A DNA stretch of 64,000 nucleotides from SHZI01 sp963698405 (GTDB lineage Bacteria > Pseudomonadota > Gammaproteobacteria > Steroidobacterales > GCA-2729495), in contig CAVOQT010000015.1 of the NCBI GenBank assembly GCA_963698405.1, forward strand, positions 124,001 to 188,000. Direction: 5' to 3'. The notes beneath the pieces are model-generated. The model saw nothing but the letters and a program-made list of their open reading frames with translations, had not been told where the DNA came from and did not search any database. The first letter of the stretch is position 1. Every line of letters begins with the position of its first letter. This document shows positions 13,005 to 22,692 of this stretch, one piece after another. A program made the position numbers and the translations under genes.

Positions 13005-13562
13005 TCAGAACTCCATGATTTCCTTCTGTTTATCTTCGGAGACTTTCTCGATTTCAGCGACGTACTTGTCGGTGCTCTCCTGGATCATCGCCTCGCCCTG
13101 ATGCTCCTGATCCTCATTGATCAGCTTGTCCTTCAGCAGTTCCTTGATGTCATTGATCGCATCACGCCGGACATTGCGAATGGCAACCCGGCCCTGCTCC
13201 GCTTCCTGCTTTACCATCTTTGCGAGATCCCGACGCCGCTCTTCGGTGAGCACCGGCAGCGGTACGCGGATCACCGTCCCGGCACTGCGCGGCGTGAGGC
13301 CGAGATTTGCACTCATGATGGCCTTTTCGATAACCGCCACCATCGACTTTTCCCAAGGCGTCACGGTCAGCGTCCGGGAGTCCTCGATGGCAACGTTGGC
13401 AGTCTGCGTCAGCGGTACATTTGTCCCGTAGTAATCAACGGTCAGATGCTCCAGCAGGCTGGGGTGTGCCCGGCCCGTACGAAGTTTGCGCAAGCCCTGC
13501 GACATGGCCGTAACGCATTTCGCCATGCGCTGATCGGCATCCTTTCTGATCTCATCGATCAC
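13005..13562 (-). CDS. frr: Ribosome recycling factor
   Basis: Splits post-termination ribosomes together with EF-G. The protein is 185 aa, exactly the family length. It starts GTG (MIDEIRKDADQRM) behind a strong GGAGG. Conserved blocks include LRTGRAHPSLLEHL and the C-terminal KDKLINEDQEHQGEAMIQ. It lies between pyrH and uppS, the typical order. Confidence 0.98.
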   Translation of the reverse strand: MIDEIRKDADQRMAKCVTAMSQGLRKLRTGRAHPSLLEHLTVDYYGTNVPLTQTANVAIEDSRTLTVTPWEKSMVAVIEKAIMSANLGLTPRSAGTVIRVPLPVLTEERRRDLAKMVKQEAEQGRVAIRNVRRDAINDIKELLKDKLINEDQEHQGEAMIQESTDKYVAEIEKVSEDKQKEIMEF

Positions 13563-13587
13563 ACCATAACCTCCGGTTTACGCACTG

Positions 13588-14310
13588 CTATTCCGTAACC
13601 AGCGTACCAATATTCTCGCCGCGCGCGAGACGCACCAGCTCACCGACGCCATTCAGATTGAAAACACGGATCGGCACGTGGTTTTCGCGGCACATGACGA
13701 CTGCCGTGGTATCCATGACGTTGAGCTTGTCGTTGATCACGCGATCGAAAGTCAGCCGGTCGTAGCGCACAGCCTTGGGATCCTTGACCGGATCAGCCGT
13801 ATAAACGCCGTCGACCTTGGTCCCCTTGACGAGCACATCTGCATCGATCTCGATGGCACGCAATGCCGCAGCGCTGTCTGTGGTGAAAAATGGATTGCCA
13901 GTACCTGCGGCAAAGATGGTTACCCGCCCCTTTTCCAGGTGACGAATCGCACGACGCCGGATGTAGTCCTCGCAGACCTCATGAATCTGCAGTGCAGACA
14001 TCACGCGGGCATGCGTACCTACACGCTCGAGAGCATCCTGGAGCGCCAGTGAATTGATGACTGTTGCCAGCATTCCCATGTGGTCGCCCGTGACCCGGTC
14101 CATGCCAGCGCGGGCCAGACCGGCACCGCGAAAGATATTGCCGCCGCCGATAACGATACCCAACTGCACACCGAGGGCAACAACCTCTTTCAGTTCACCG
14201 GCGATACGGGCCAGCACAGCAGGGTCAATGCCGTAGTCGCCGCTGCCCAAGAGGACTTCACCGCTGAGCTTAAGCAGGATGCGCCGGTAGAGCAGACGAG
14301 TCTCGTTCAT
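13588..14310 (-). CDS. pyrH: UMP kinase
   Basis: Phosphorylates UMP to UDP for nucleotide and UDP-sugar supply. The protein is 240 aa. The amino-acid-kinase fold shows KLSGEVL at the start, the glycine-rich GIVIGGGNIFRG near residues 53-64, and the aspartate-rich UMP/ATP site FFTTDSAAALRAIE. It lies between tsf (152 bp gap) and frr. Confidence 0.98.
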   Translation of the reverse strand: MNETRLLYRRILLKLSGEVLLGSGDYGIDPAVLARIAGELKEVVALGVQLGIVIGGGNIFRGAGLARAGMDRVTGDHMGMLATVINSLALQDALERVGTHARVMSALQIHEVCEDYIRRRAIRHLEKGRVTIFAAGTGNPFFTTDSAAALRAIEIDADVLVKGTKVDGVYTADPVKDPKAVRYDRLTFDRVINDKLNVMDTTAVVMCRENHVPIRVFNLNGVGELVRLARGENIGTLVTE

Positions 14311-14462
14311 GCTATCAACACCGTGCGGTTTCCATTGAATGACTACTGTGGAATCCGGGCAATTCTACCGGATTTGCTGCCTTGCGAGGTTAACAGCAGG
14401 ACAGGCTTGCGACGTAGCACACAGCTGTGACCGGCGACGAGGTCGCTCGATCACCTGGAAGC

Positions 14463-15341
14463 TCAGCCCCCGGAATGCATGGCAGCGACCGCTTCGGCGA
14501 TGTTCTCCGACTTCTTCTCAATCCCTTCGCCGACTTCGAGGCGCACGAAACGCTGCACCTTGGCGCCATGCTGCTTGAGCAACTTCTCGATCGAGGTATC
14601 CGGATCCTTGACGAAGGACTGCCCCAGCAACACGATTTCATTCAGATACTTGCGCAGTCGCCCCTCGACCATCTTGGCAACGATCTCGGCTGGCTTGCCC
14701 TCACTCTGAGCCTGCTCGGAAAGTATTCGCCGTTCGTTGGCCCGGGTCTCCTCTGGCACCTCCTCCACCGACAGATAACGCGGGCTGCTTGCCGCGATAT
14801 GCATCGCCAGGTCCTTGCCCAGATCTGCATCACCACCCACAACATCGACGAGGACACCGATCCGCGCACCATGAAAATAAACGCCCAGCTGGCCTGTCGG
14901 CCGGACATAGTCAAAGCGACGCACCCCGATATTTTCGCCGATCTTGGCAATCAGGTTACGGCGAACCTCATCGAGCGTCTGCCCGTCAGCGGTGGGAATT
15001 GCCATCAGTTCTTCGACGCTGGCCGGCTGATGCGCCGCTGCCAGTTCAACAGCAGTCTGTGCGAAGTGCTGGAAGTTATCGTCCTTGGCGACGAAATCAG
15101 TCTCGCAATTGACCTCCATAATTGCGGTTACATCACCTTTAGGACCGACTGCAGTCATGATCTGTCCCTCGGCGGCAATGCGTCCGGCTTTCTTGTCGGC
15201 TTTTGCCTGACCGCGGGTACGCAGCAGTTCCTGCGCAGCATCGATCTCGCCGCTGGCATCAACCAGGGCTTTCTTGCATTCCATCATGCCGGCGCCCGTG
15301 CGCTCACGCAGCTCTTTCACCAGACTTGCGGCAATCGTCAT
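14463..15341 (-). CDS. tsf: Translation elongation factor Ts
   Basis: Nucleotide exchange factor for EF-Tu. The ATG at 15341 sits behind GGAGAG and gives 292 aa. The N-terminal UBA-like block SLVKELRERTGAGMMECKKA and the TDFVAKDDNFQ motif of the core are clear. It is co-oriented with and downstream of rpsB (123 bp gap), the normal rpsB-tsf operon. Confidence 0.98.
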   Translation of the reverse strand: MTIAASLVKELRERTGAGMMECKKALVDASGEIDAAQELLRTRGQAKADKKAGRIAAEGQIMTAVGPKGDVTAIMEVNCETDFVAKDDNFQHFAQTAVELAAAHQPASVEELMAIPTADGQTLDEVRRNLIAKIGENIGVRRFDYVRPTGQLGVYFHGARIGVLVDVVGGDADLGKDLAMHIAASSPRYLSVEEVPEETRANERRILSEQAQSEGKPAEIVAKMVEGRLRKYLNEIVLLGQSFVKDPDTSIEKLLKQHGAKVQRFVRLEVGEGIEKKSENIAEAVAAMHSGG

Positions 15342-15464
15342 CACGACTCTCCAGACTCAATACATCAAGGGCCCATGCAATATGGAACCCGACAGGTGCC
15401 GCACGGCACCGAAAATACAGCCGGGCTGCAAAGCAGCCCGGCATGGAACAGGCTGGCTGGTGAC

Positions 15465-16349
15465 TCAGGCCTCTGCGTCAGCCTGATCACCCGAGGGCGC
15501 TGCATCAGCAGCCTCCGGCTCGGCCTTTGCAACCGGGCTTGGCGTTGCAGAAGCCTTGCGTGGCGGCCGCTTGGCTGCGCTGGCACGCTTGCCTTCCGGA
15601 TTTGCCCGGGGACGCCCGTCGACATCCAGCTCAACGAAATCATCCTCACCGATTGGCAGGGCAGGAATGGCCGACTGACCGGCAATCACCGCATCGGCAA
15701 TCGCGGCGGCATACAGCTCGGCAGCCCGCATCGCGTCATCGTTGCCAGGCACCATGTACTGGACGCCATCCGGCGACGAATTGGTATCGACGATACCAAC
15801 GACGGGAATACCAAGCTTGTTGGCCTCATGCACCGCAATTTTTTCATGACCGACATCGATCACGAAAATCGCATCCGGCAGGGAGGCCATGCTCTTCACG
15901 CCGCCCAGGCTGCGCTCGAGCTTTTCACGTTCACGGCGACGCTCCAGAACCTCTTTCTTGGTCAGACGCGCGAAAGTGCCGTCCTCCTCCATCGCATCGA
16001 GCTCTTCGAGGCGCTTGGTGGACTGCTTGATGGTCTTGAAGTTGGTCAGCGTGCCGCCCAGCCACCGGTGGCTGACATGCGGCATGCCACAGCGGATCGC
16101 CTGTGCCTTCACCGAATCGCCGGCCGAACGCTTGGTGCCGACAAACAGAACCTTGCCGCCATTGGCTGCAATCGAACTGATGAATTTCGCAGCCTTGCGA
16201 AACATCGGTACCGTATGTTCGAGATTGATGATGTGGATATTATTGCGGGCGCCGAAAATATACGGGCCCATTTTGGGATTCCAGTAGCGGGTCTGGTGGC
16301 CAAAATGCACACCAGCCTCAAGCATCTGGCGCATGCTTATGTCAGTCAT
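15465..16349 (-). CDS. rpsB: 30S ribosomal protein S2
   Basis: Small-subunit ribosomal protein. The ATG at 16349 is preceded by TAGGAG, and MRQMLEAGVHFGHQTRYWNP is the classic S2 start; a longer upstream frame to 16391 is not needed. The protein is 294 aa against about 241 in E. coli. The extra 50 residues are a low-complexity Ala/Pro/Lys-rich tail (after PNPEGKRAS-type sequence) ending in acidic residues. It heads the tsf-pyrH-frr run. Confidence 0.97.
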   Translation of the reverse strand: MTDISMRQMLEAGVHFGHQTRYWNPKMGPYIFGARNNIHIINLEHTVPMFRKAAKFISSIAANGGKVLFVGTKRSAGDSVKAQAIRCGMPHVSHRWLGGTLTNFKTIKQSTKRLEELDAMEEDGTFARLTKKEVLERRREREKLERSLGGVKSMASLPDAIFVIDVGHEKIAVHEANKLGIPVVGIVDTNSSPDGVQYMVPGNDDAMRAAELYAAAIADAVIAGQSAIPALPIGEDDFVELDVDGRPRANPEGKRASAAKRPPRKASATPSPVAKAEPEAADAAPSGDQADAEA

Positions 16350-16506
16350 GGAAACTCCTAAAGTTTGGGTTCGAACCTCCGCGCTCCCCATCCGGCAACC
16401 CGACCCCGCAGCAGAATCCCGTATGTCAGGATCTCACTGCAGTTGAAGGGCACCCCGCCGGACGTGTCGGAACGCGTGTGGATTTCGTTGCCTCAAGGGC
16501 GCGCGC

Positions 16507-16535
16507 TTTATACCATACCGGGCTAGCAGCAACAA
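16507..16535 (-). promoter_or_regulatory. Probable rpsB promoter
   Basis: Reading the minus strand there is TTGTTG, a 17-bp spacer and TATAAA, a fair sigma-70 match. It would give a leader of about 150 nt before the rpsB start, a length compatible with the S2 autoregulatory leader known in gammaproteobacteria, though I did not resolve that fold. Confidence 0.5.
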
Positions 16536-16600
16536 CGCGCTCACAGGGTCGTTCCTCTTCAATTGCCGGGGCCCGGCTCAGGGCTGCAGAACAGGAACAC

Positions 16601-17368
16601 ATGGCCATTTCAATCAAAACCCCGGCTGAACAAGACGCGATGCGGCTGGCGGGCCGTCTGACCGCTGATGTACTGGACATGATCGGGCCTTATGTACAGG
16701 CCGGGGTCAGCACCGATGAGCTTGACCGGATCTGTCACGATTTCATTGTCAACGTGCAGCATGCGATACCCGCCCCACTGAACTATCGCGGCTTCCCGAA
16801 ATCCATCTGTACCTCGGTCAACCATGTGGTTTGCCATGGCATCCCGGGCGACCGGACCCTGAAGAACGGCGATATCGTCAACGTGGATATCACCGTCATC
16901 AAGGATGGCTTTCATGGTGATAGCAGCCGGATGTTCTTCGTGGGCAAGAGCTCTGTGCAGGGCGAACGGGTGGTGAAAGCTTCCCGTGAAGGACTCTGGA
17001 AAGGCATAGCTCAGGCCCGACCGGGAAACCGGCTGGGCGATATCGGTCATGCCATCCAGACCTTTGTCGAAGCCCAGGACCTGAGTGTGGTGCGCGAGTA
17101 CTGTGGCCACGGCATCGGCCGGGTCTTCCACGAAGACCCGCAGGTTTTACACTACGGCGACCCACACACAGGGCCCGAACTGCATCCAGGACAGACATTC
17201 ACGATCGAACCGATGGTCAATATCGGCAAGCGGCATGTCCGGCTGCTGGCAGATGGCTGGACGGTCGTCACGCGCGATCATTCGCTGTCTGCCCAGTGGG
17301 AGCACACCATACTCATCACGGACAGCGGATGCGAAGTCCTGACGCTCGGTGCCAACGAACAACGATGA
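16601..17368 (+). CDS. map: Type I methionyl aminopeptidase
   Basis: Removes the initiator methionine from nascent proteins. The start at 16601 (MAISIKTPAEQ) behind AGGAAC gives 255 aa; the longer upstream frame is not conserved. Metal ligands are seen in VDITVIKDGFHGDSSRMF (two Asp), GHGIGRVFHEDP (His), TIEPMVNIG (Glu) and the final QWEHTILIT (Glu). It is divergent from rpsB, the classical arrangement, and its stop overlaps the glnD start as ATGA. Confidence 0.97.
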   Translation: MAISIKTPAEQDAMRLAGRLTADVLDMIGPYVQAGVSTDELDRICHDFIVNVQHAIPAPLNYRGFPKSICTSVNHVVCHGIPGDRTLKNGDIVNVDITVIKDGFHGDSSRMFFVGKSSVQGERVVKASREGLWKGIAQARPGNRLGDIGHAIQTFVEAQDLSVVREYCGHGIGRVFHEDPQVLHYGDPHTGPELHPGQTFTIEPMVNIGKRHVRLLADGWTVVTRDHSLSAQWEHTILITDSGCEVLTLGANEQR

Positions 17369-20091
17369 ACCAGCCAGCCAGTCAGCCCATCACCCTCACT
17401 GACGAGACGCAGGCACTGGCCGCAAGCATCCTGACCGCGGACGGCAGCGCCATCGACTGGACAAAGGTATCGGCCCTGCCCTGTCAGCCAGGCGCGACAC
17501 CTGACACCCTGCTGCTGCAGCTCCGCCATCTCCTCGCCTGCGGAAGTGCTGCGATCAAACAGCGCTTTCTGGCCGGTGAAATCACCGCACAGCTCATCGC
17601 CGACCGGGCCAGGCTCGTCGATATGGTTATCTGTAACGCCTGGCACAGCAGCACAGGCGCAGACCATGATGGCTGCGCACTGATTGCGGTCGGTGGTTAT
17701 GGACGCAACGAACTGCATCCGTGTTCAGATGTTGACCTGCTGGTACTTATGCCAGCAGAAACCCCCGGCCCGATCCGTGACGGCCTGTCAACGTTCCTTA
17801 CCCTGCTATGGGACGTGGGCATCGAAATCCGGCATAGCGTCCGCAACGCCCAGCAGTGCCGTCAGGACGCAGCACAGGATCTGACCGTCCTCACCACGCT
17901 GATGGAATCGCGGCTGCTGCTCGGACCGAAGGAACTGTACCTGAGCATGCAGGCGGCGATTGCTCCGCCACATATCTGGCCATCGCGGGATTTTTTCGAA
18001 GGCAAGCTTCGCGAACAGCAAACCCGCCATCACCGCTACGACGACACGGTGCATAACCTGGAGCCAGACGTTAAAGGCAGTCCGGGTGGTTTACGGGATA
18101 TACACACCATCGCATGGGTGGCACGCCGCGAGTTCGGCAGCGAAAGTCTGGAAGACCTGGTCAAGCGTCGTTTTCTGAGCCCGCCAGAGCTTCGTCTTCT
18201 GTTGCAGGGCCGGGAATTTCTCTGGCGCATCCGCTTCGCCCTGCATCTGCTCACCGGTCGCCATGAAGATCGCCTGCTGTTCGACCATCAGTCGCGTATT
18301 GCCCAGCTGTTTGGCTATCAGGATGCCTCCTTCATGCTGGCAGTCGAACAGCTCATGCAGCGTTATTACCGTACCGTCATGGACCTGAGCCGGCTGAACG
18401 AGATGGTCCTGCAACAGTTTCAGGAGGCCATTCTCAGTAGTCCGGATACCTCCATCGAACCGGTCAATGAACGCTTCCAGGTCCGTAACGGCTTCCTGCA
18501 GGTCACGGCAGATGATGTCTTCGACAACACGCCTTCGGCACTGCTGGAGCTCTTCCTGATCCTGCAGCAGCACGCTGAGCTCAAGGGCGTAAGCGCCGGA
18601 ACCATTTCACTGATCCGGCGCAGCCTGAATCTGATCGATGACGGCTTCCGTCAGGACCCGCGCAACCACCGCCTCTTTCTGCAGATACTGCGCGCCAAGG
18701 AAGGCGTGACCCACGAACTCCGTCGCATGAACCGCTATGGCGTGCTTGGACGCTATGTCGCAGCCTTTGGTCGCATCGTCGGCCGCATGCAGTACGACCT
18801 TTTTCACGCCTATACCGTGGATGAGCACACGCTGTTCGTCGTCAGCAACCTGCGGCGCTTCGCACTGTCTCGCTACGATCACGAGTATCCGCGCTGCTCG
18901 GAAATCATGCGCTCGCTGCCAGCACCGGAACTCGCCTACCTGGCTGGCCTGTTTCACGACATTGCCAAGGGGCGCGGCGGCGATCACTCCGAACTCGGCG
19001 CACTGGATGCCGAATCCTTTGTACTCGAGCACGGCCTGAGCCGTTACGACGCCCGCCTCGTAGCCTGGCTCGTTCGCCAGCATCTGAGTCTGTCACTGAC
19101 CGCACAGAAGCGCGACATCAGCGACCCGACGATCATCAACGAGTTTGCCGCACTGGTCGGCGATGAAGTGCATCTGGATTATCTTTATCTGCTCACCGTT
19201 GCCGACGTCCGCGGAACCAATCCGAAACTATGGAACTCCTGGAAGGCACAGCTGTTCGATGAGCTCTACAGCCAGGCCAAACGGGCACTGCGTCGCGGCC
19301 TGGAAAACCCGATCGACCGGGACGAACTGGTTGCCGAACGCCGGGCCGCTGCGCGAGTCCTGCCTGCAGCAGGCGGCATTCCGGCTGCACGTCTTGAGGA
19401 GATTTGGGCCGAGCTCGGCGACGAATATTTCCTGCGCTACCACCCGGAGGAAATCGCCTGGCACACGCGGCTGCTCGCAGCTCGTGAGGATGAAGGCCGC
19501 CGGGTACTGGTCGGCATCCAGGATGAGCCTTCGCGTGCCGGCACCTCCGTGATCACCTATGCTCCCCAGGATCGCTACACATTCGCGATTGCCACTGCAG
19601 TACTCGATGAGCTGGGCCTGAATATCGCCGACGCACGCATCATCCGCCTCAACAACGGTTTTCGCCTGTCCACTTACGTGATACTGGAAAGCGGTGAACA
19701 TATCCTGGACAGCGACCGGCGCGAGCAGATCAGGCAACGTCTGGAGCAGGCCATCACTGCCGGTGAAGCGAAGGGATTGAAAGTGTCCCGGCGTCCACCA
19801 CGCCAGGCACGCATGTTCACCACCCCGACCCTGGTCACCTTTGGCAGCGACGAGATCAACAACAGAACCGTGATGGAAATCGTTGCGAGCGACCGGCCGG
19901 GACTACTGGGTCAGATCGGCCAGGTACTGCGCAACCATCACGTCGGCATTCAGGCAGCCAAGATCCTCACAGTGGGAGAGCGCGCGGAAGATGTCTTTTA
20001 TATTACCGACCAGAATGGCATCCCGCTGACTGAAGCCGCATGCGAGCAGATCAAGGACGCGCTGATTCTCGCACTCGATAACGGCACCTGA
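17365..20091 (+). CDS. glnD: [Protein-PII] uridylyltransferase / uridylyl-removing enzyme
   Basis: Senses glutamine and uridylylates or deuridylylates PII to set nitrogen assimilation. The ATG at 17365, overlapping the map stop, gives 908 aa. Domains in order: nucleotidyltransferase with GGYGRNELHPCSDVDLLVL (about 110-128), a helical linker, an HD phosphohydrolase with LFHDIAKGRGGDHSELG (about 530-546), and two C-terminal ACT domains (about 705-780 and 830-905) that bind glutamine. The map-glnD-dapD order matches E. coli. Confidence 0.97.
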   Translation: MNQPASQPITLTDETQALAASILTADGSAIDWTKVSALPCQPGATPDTLLLQLRHLLACGSAAIKQRFLAGEITAQLIADRARLVDMVICNAWHSSTGADHDGCALIAVGGYGRNELHPCSDVDLLVLMPAETPGPIRDGLSTFLTLLWDVGIEIRHSVRNAQQCRQDAAQDLTVLTTLMESRLLLGPKELYLSMQAAIAPPHIWPSRDFFEGKLREQQTRHHRYDDTVHNLEPDVKGSPGGLRDIHTIAWVARREFGSESLEDLVKRRFLSPPELRLLLQGREFLWRIRFALHLLTGRHEDRLLFDHQSRIAQLFGYQDASFMLAVEQLMQRYYRTVMDLSRLNEMVLQQFQEAILSSPDTSIEPVNERFQVRNGFLQVTADDVFDNTPSALLELFLILQQHAELKGVSAGTISLIRRSLNLIDDGFRQDPRNHRLFLQILRAKEGVTHELRRMNRYGVLGRYVAAFGRIVGRMQYDLFHAYTVDEHTLFVVSNLRRFALSRYDHEYPRCSEIMRSLPAPELAYLAGLFHDIAKGRGGDHSELGALDAESFVLEHGLSRYDARLVAWLVRQHLSLSLTAQKRDISDPTIINEFAALVGDEVHLDYLYLLTVADVRGTNPKLWNSWKAQLFDELYSQAKRALRRGLENPIDRDELVAERRAAARVLPAAGGIPAARLEEIWAELGDEYFLRYHPEEIAWHTRLLAAREDEGRRVLVGIQDEPSRAGTSVITYAPQDRYTFAIATAVLDELGLNIADARIIRLNNGFRLSTYVILESGEHILDSDRREQIRQRLEQAITAGEAKGLKVSRRPPRQARMFTTPTLVTFGSDEINNRTVMEIVASDRPGLLGQIGQVLRNHHVGIQAAKILTVGERAEDVFYITDQNGIPLTEAACEQIKDALILALDNGT

Positions 20092-20138
20092 GGCGCCGTA
20101 CTGCGTATCATTGACACATCAACAGCCGGAACCCGATC

Positions 20139-20966
20139 GTGAACACAGACACACTCAGCACCATCATCGACAATGCATTTGAAAATCGCAGCTCTCTGGA
20201 TCTGCAGAATCCGCCGCCGGAAATCCGTACCGCCGTGCAGACAGCCATCGACATGCTCGATCGCGGCACGGCACGTGTAGCGGAGAAAACCGCTACCGGA
20301 TGGGTCGTCAACCAGTGGCTCAAGAAGGCCGTACTGTTGCATTTCGGCATTGAGCGAAATGTACGCATCGAGGCCGGGTTCACCGATTTCTATGACAAGG
20401 TGCCGATGAAGTACGGCAACTGCAGCCAGGAGGAATTCTCCGCCGCTGGCGTACGGGTAGTACCCGGTGCCATTGTCAGACGCGGCGCACATGTGGCCCG
20501 CGACGTGATCCTGATGCCATCGTTTGTGAATATAGGTGCATTTGTCGACAGCGGCACCATGGTCGACACCTGGGTGACGGTCGGCAGTTGCGCACAGATC
20601 GGACGCAAGGTGCATCTCTCCGGTGGCGTCGGCATCGGTGGCGTACTGGAGCCATTGCAGGCCAATCCGACCATCATCGAAGACAACTGCTTTATCGGTG
20701 CACGATCAGAAATCGTCGAGGGCGTGGTTGTCGAAGAAGGGGCCGTGATCTCGATGGGCGTATTCATCGGCCAGAGCACGCGTATCTACGACCGGGAGAA
20801 GGACGAAATCCTCTACGGACGGGTCCCGGCCGGAGCCGTCGTCGTACCTGGAACGCTGCCTTCAGGCAAAGGCTCCTGCAGCCTTTATTGCGCGGTAATC
20901 GTCAAGCGCGTCGACGCAAAAACACGCGCCAAAACATCCCTGAATGAACTACTGAGAACAGACTGA
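20139..20966 (+). CDS. dapD: 2,3,4,5-tetrahydropyridine-2,6-dicarboxylate N-succinyltransferase
   Basis: Succinylase step of lysine and diaminopimelate synthesis. The protein is 275 aa, as in E. coli. The GTG start reads MNTDTLSTIIDNAFENRS. Hexapeptide repeats form a beta-helix between about residues 105 and 225 (SFVNIGAFVDSGTMVDTW). It is followed after 4 bp by dapE, the enzyme two steps later in the pathway. Confidence 0.97.
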   Translation: MNTDTLSTIIDNAFENRSSLDLQNPPPEIRTAVQTAIDMLDRGTARVAEKTATGWVVNQWLKKAVLLHFGIERNVRIEAGFTDFYDKVPMKYGNCSQEEFSAAGVRVVPGAIVRRGAHVARDVILMPSFVNIGAFVDSGTMVDTWVTVGSCAQIGRKVHLSGGVGIGGVLEPLQANPTIIEDNCFIGARSEIVEGVVVEEGAVISMGVFIGQSTRIYDREKDEILYGRVPAGAVVVPGTLPSGKGSCSLYCAVIVKRVDAKTRAKTSLNELLRTD

Positions 20967-20970
20967 TCCG

Positions 20971-22116
20971 ATGACCTCCACGCGGGACAGTACGCTCGAT
21001 TTCGCCTGTGAACTGCTGCGTCGGCAATCAGTCACGCCGGCAGATACAGGCTGTCAGTCACTGATTGCTGACCGTCTGGCTGCTGCCGGCTTCAACATCG
21101 AGCATCTGCCATTTGGCGAAGTCAGCAATCTCTGGGCGCGCCACGGCCAGGGCAGCCCGGTCCTCTGCTTTGCCGGGCACACCGATGTAGTACCGGCCGG
21201 GCCGAGACAGGACTGGCAAACCGATCCCTTCGCGCCGGAAATCCGCGACGGCATACTCTATGCGCGCGGTGCGGCCGATATGAAAGCAAGTCTCGCAGCG
21301 ATGGTCGATGCTGCGACAGACTTCACCACAGCCCACCCCGGACACCAGGGTTCGATCGCCTTTCTCATCACCAGCGATGAAGAGGGCCGCGCTCAGGATG
21401 GCACCAAGCGCGTCATGCAGTTGCTTGCCGAGCGCGGTGAAAAAATCGACTGGTGTGTCATCGGTGAACCATCCGGAAAAGACTGCCTCGGTGACACGGT
21501 GCGCGTCGGTCGCCGGGGGTCGCTGAGCGGCATACTGACCGTACACGGTATTCCGGGCCATGTTGCCTATCCGCACATGATCAGCAACCCCATTCAGGCT
21601 TTTGCCCCGGTACTGACCCGGCTCTATGCAGAACCGGTAGATCAGGGCAACGAGTTTTTTCCGCCATCCAGCTTCCAGGTCGTGAAACTCGAAAGCATCG
21701 GCGATGCGGTCAACAGCACACCGGGGACACTCAGCGCACGCTTCAATTTCCGCTATTCAACGGTCTGGACACACCAGCGCCTCAGCGCACATGTGGAAAA
21801 GCTGTTTGCAGAATCCGGAATGAACTACACGCTGGACTGGCATCTGTCCGGCGAGCCTTTCCTGACGCCACCAGGCCAACTCACCGATGCGGTCAGCGCA
21901 GCCATAACCAGCGTTACCGGTATCACGCCAATACTGTCTACCGGCGGAGGAACCTCAGACGGCCGATTCATCGCACCAAGCGGCGCTCATGTCATCGAAT
22001 TTGGGGCAGTCAATGCGACGATTCACAAGCCGAACGAACAGATACCGGTCGCAGATATCAGCACCATGCGCGAGGTCTATCGGCAAATTCTCGACCGATT
22101 GCTCGGCCAGCCGTAA
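20971..22116 (+). CDS. dapE: Succinyl-diaminopimelate desuccinylase
   Basis: Zinc peptidase-family enzyme that hydrolyses N-succinyl-L,L-DAP. The protein is 381 aa. Metal-site motifs are FAGHTDVVPAGP, YARGAADMKASLAAM and ITSDEEG (catalytic Glu pair); the last metal His is in EFGAVNATIHKPNEQI. It lies immediately downstream of dapD, so the two probably form one operon, and is convergent with dsbB. Confidence 0.97.
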   Translation: MTSTRDSTLDFACELLRRQSVTPADTGCQSLIADRLAAAGFNIEHLPFGEVSNLWARHGQGSPVLCFAGHTDVVPAGPRQDWQTDPFAPEIRDGILYARGAADMKASLAAMVDAATDFTTAHPGHQGSIAFLITSDEEGRAQDGTKRVMQLLAERGEKIDWCVIGEPSGKDCLGDTVRVGRRGSLSGILTVHGIPGHVAYPHMISNPIQAFAPVLTRLYAEPVDQGNEFFPPSSFQVVKLESIGDAVNSTPGTLSARFNFRYSTVWTHQRLSAHVEKLFAESGMNYTLDWHLSGEPFLTPPGQLTDAVSAAITSVTGITPILSTGGGTSDGRFIAPSGAHVIEFGAVNATIHKPNEQIPVADISTMREVYRQILDRLLGQP

Positions 22117-22130
22117 CAGAAGCGAGCGTC

Positions 22131-22649
22131 TCAGTGCCGTGACCAGCCCGCACCACGCCAGTTCAGAGCAACGCCATAGGTACCAAGCACCACCAGTGCG
22201 ATGAGCACCCAGCCCGGCATGCTCAGGCCAAACAGGCTCCAGTCAACCTTGGCGCACTCACCGGAACCGGACAGTACGGTCAGCAAGACCTCACCGACCG
22301 GAAATGTCTCGAGCATGAAGTCGAGGCCCGGACCACAGGCGGGTACCCGGTCGGGCGGCAATGCCTGCAGCCATAGCTGGCGGCCGGCAACGCCGCAACC
22401 TGCCAGCGCCGTCAGGCCCATCAGGATGGCATAGAAGCGCCGCACGCCCTTTCCTGCCGGATGCACGGCAGCGATGAGAAACAGGAGCCCGAGGCCGATC
22501 ACGGCAACGCGCTGAAAAATACACAGGGGGCAGGGTTCAAGCCCGAGAATCTGTTGCGCATACAGTGCGAATCCAATCAACGCAGCACAGACTGAAAATC
22601 CGGCCGCATTGGCACCCCGCACCGTACTGAAAATATGCATACCGATCAT
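22131..22649 (-). CDS. dsbB: Disulfide bond formation protein B
   Basis: Inner membrane oxidase that reoxidises DsbA and passes electrons to quinone. The protein is 172 aa with four hydrophobic helices. The first redox pair is CPLC (Cys40, Cys43) and the second is Cys105 (RVPACGPG) with Cys132 (SGECAKVDW), both predicted periplasmic. Its stop is 15 bp from that of dapE on the opposite strand. Confidence 0.95.
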   Translation of the reverse strand: MIGMHIFSTVRGANAAGFSVCAALIGFALYAQQILGLEPCPLCIFQRVAVIGLGLLFLIAAVHPAGKGVRRFYAILMGLTALAGCGVAGRQLWLQALPPDRVPACGPGLDFMLETFPVGEVLLTVLSGSGECAKVDWSLFGLSMPGWVLIALVVLGTYGVALNWRGAGWSRH

Positions 22650-22692
22650 GTTAACTGTCCACGATATACCGTCACAAACTGACTCCCGGGAT

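Noticed and set aside
14427..16361. 644-codon plus-strand open frame across tsf and rpsB
   Set aside because: Antisense shadow of two ribosome-related genes; composition is that of reversed codons.
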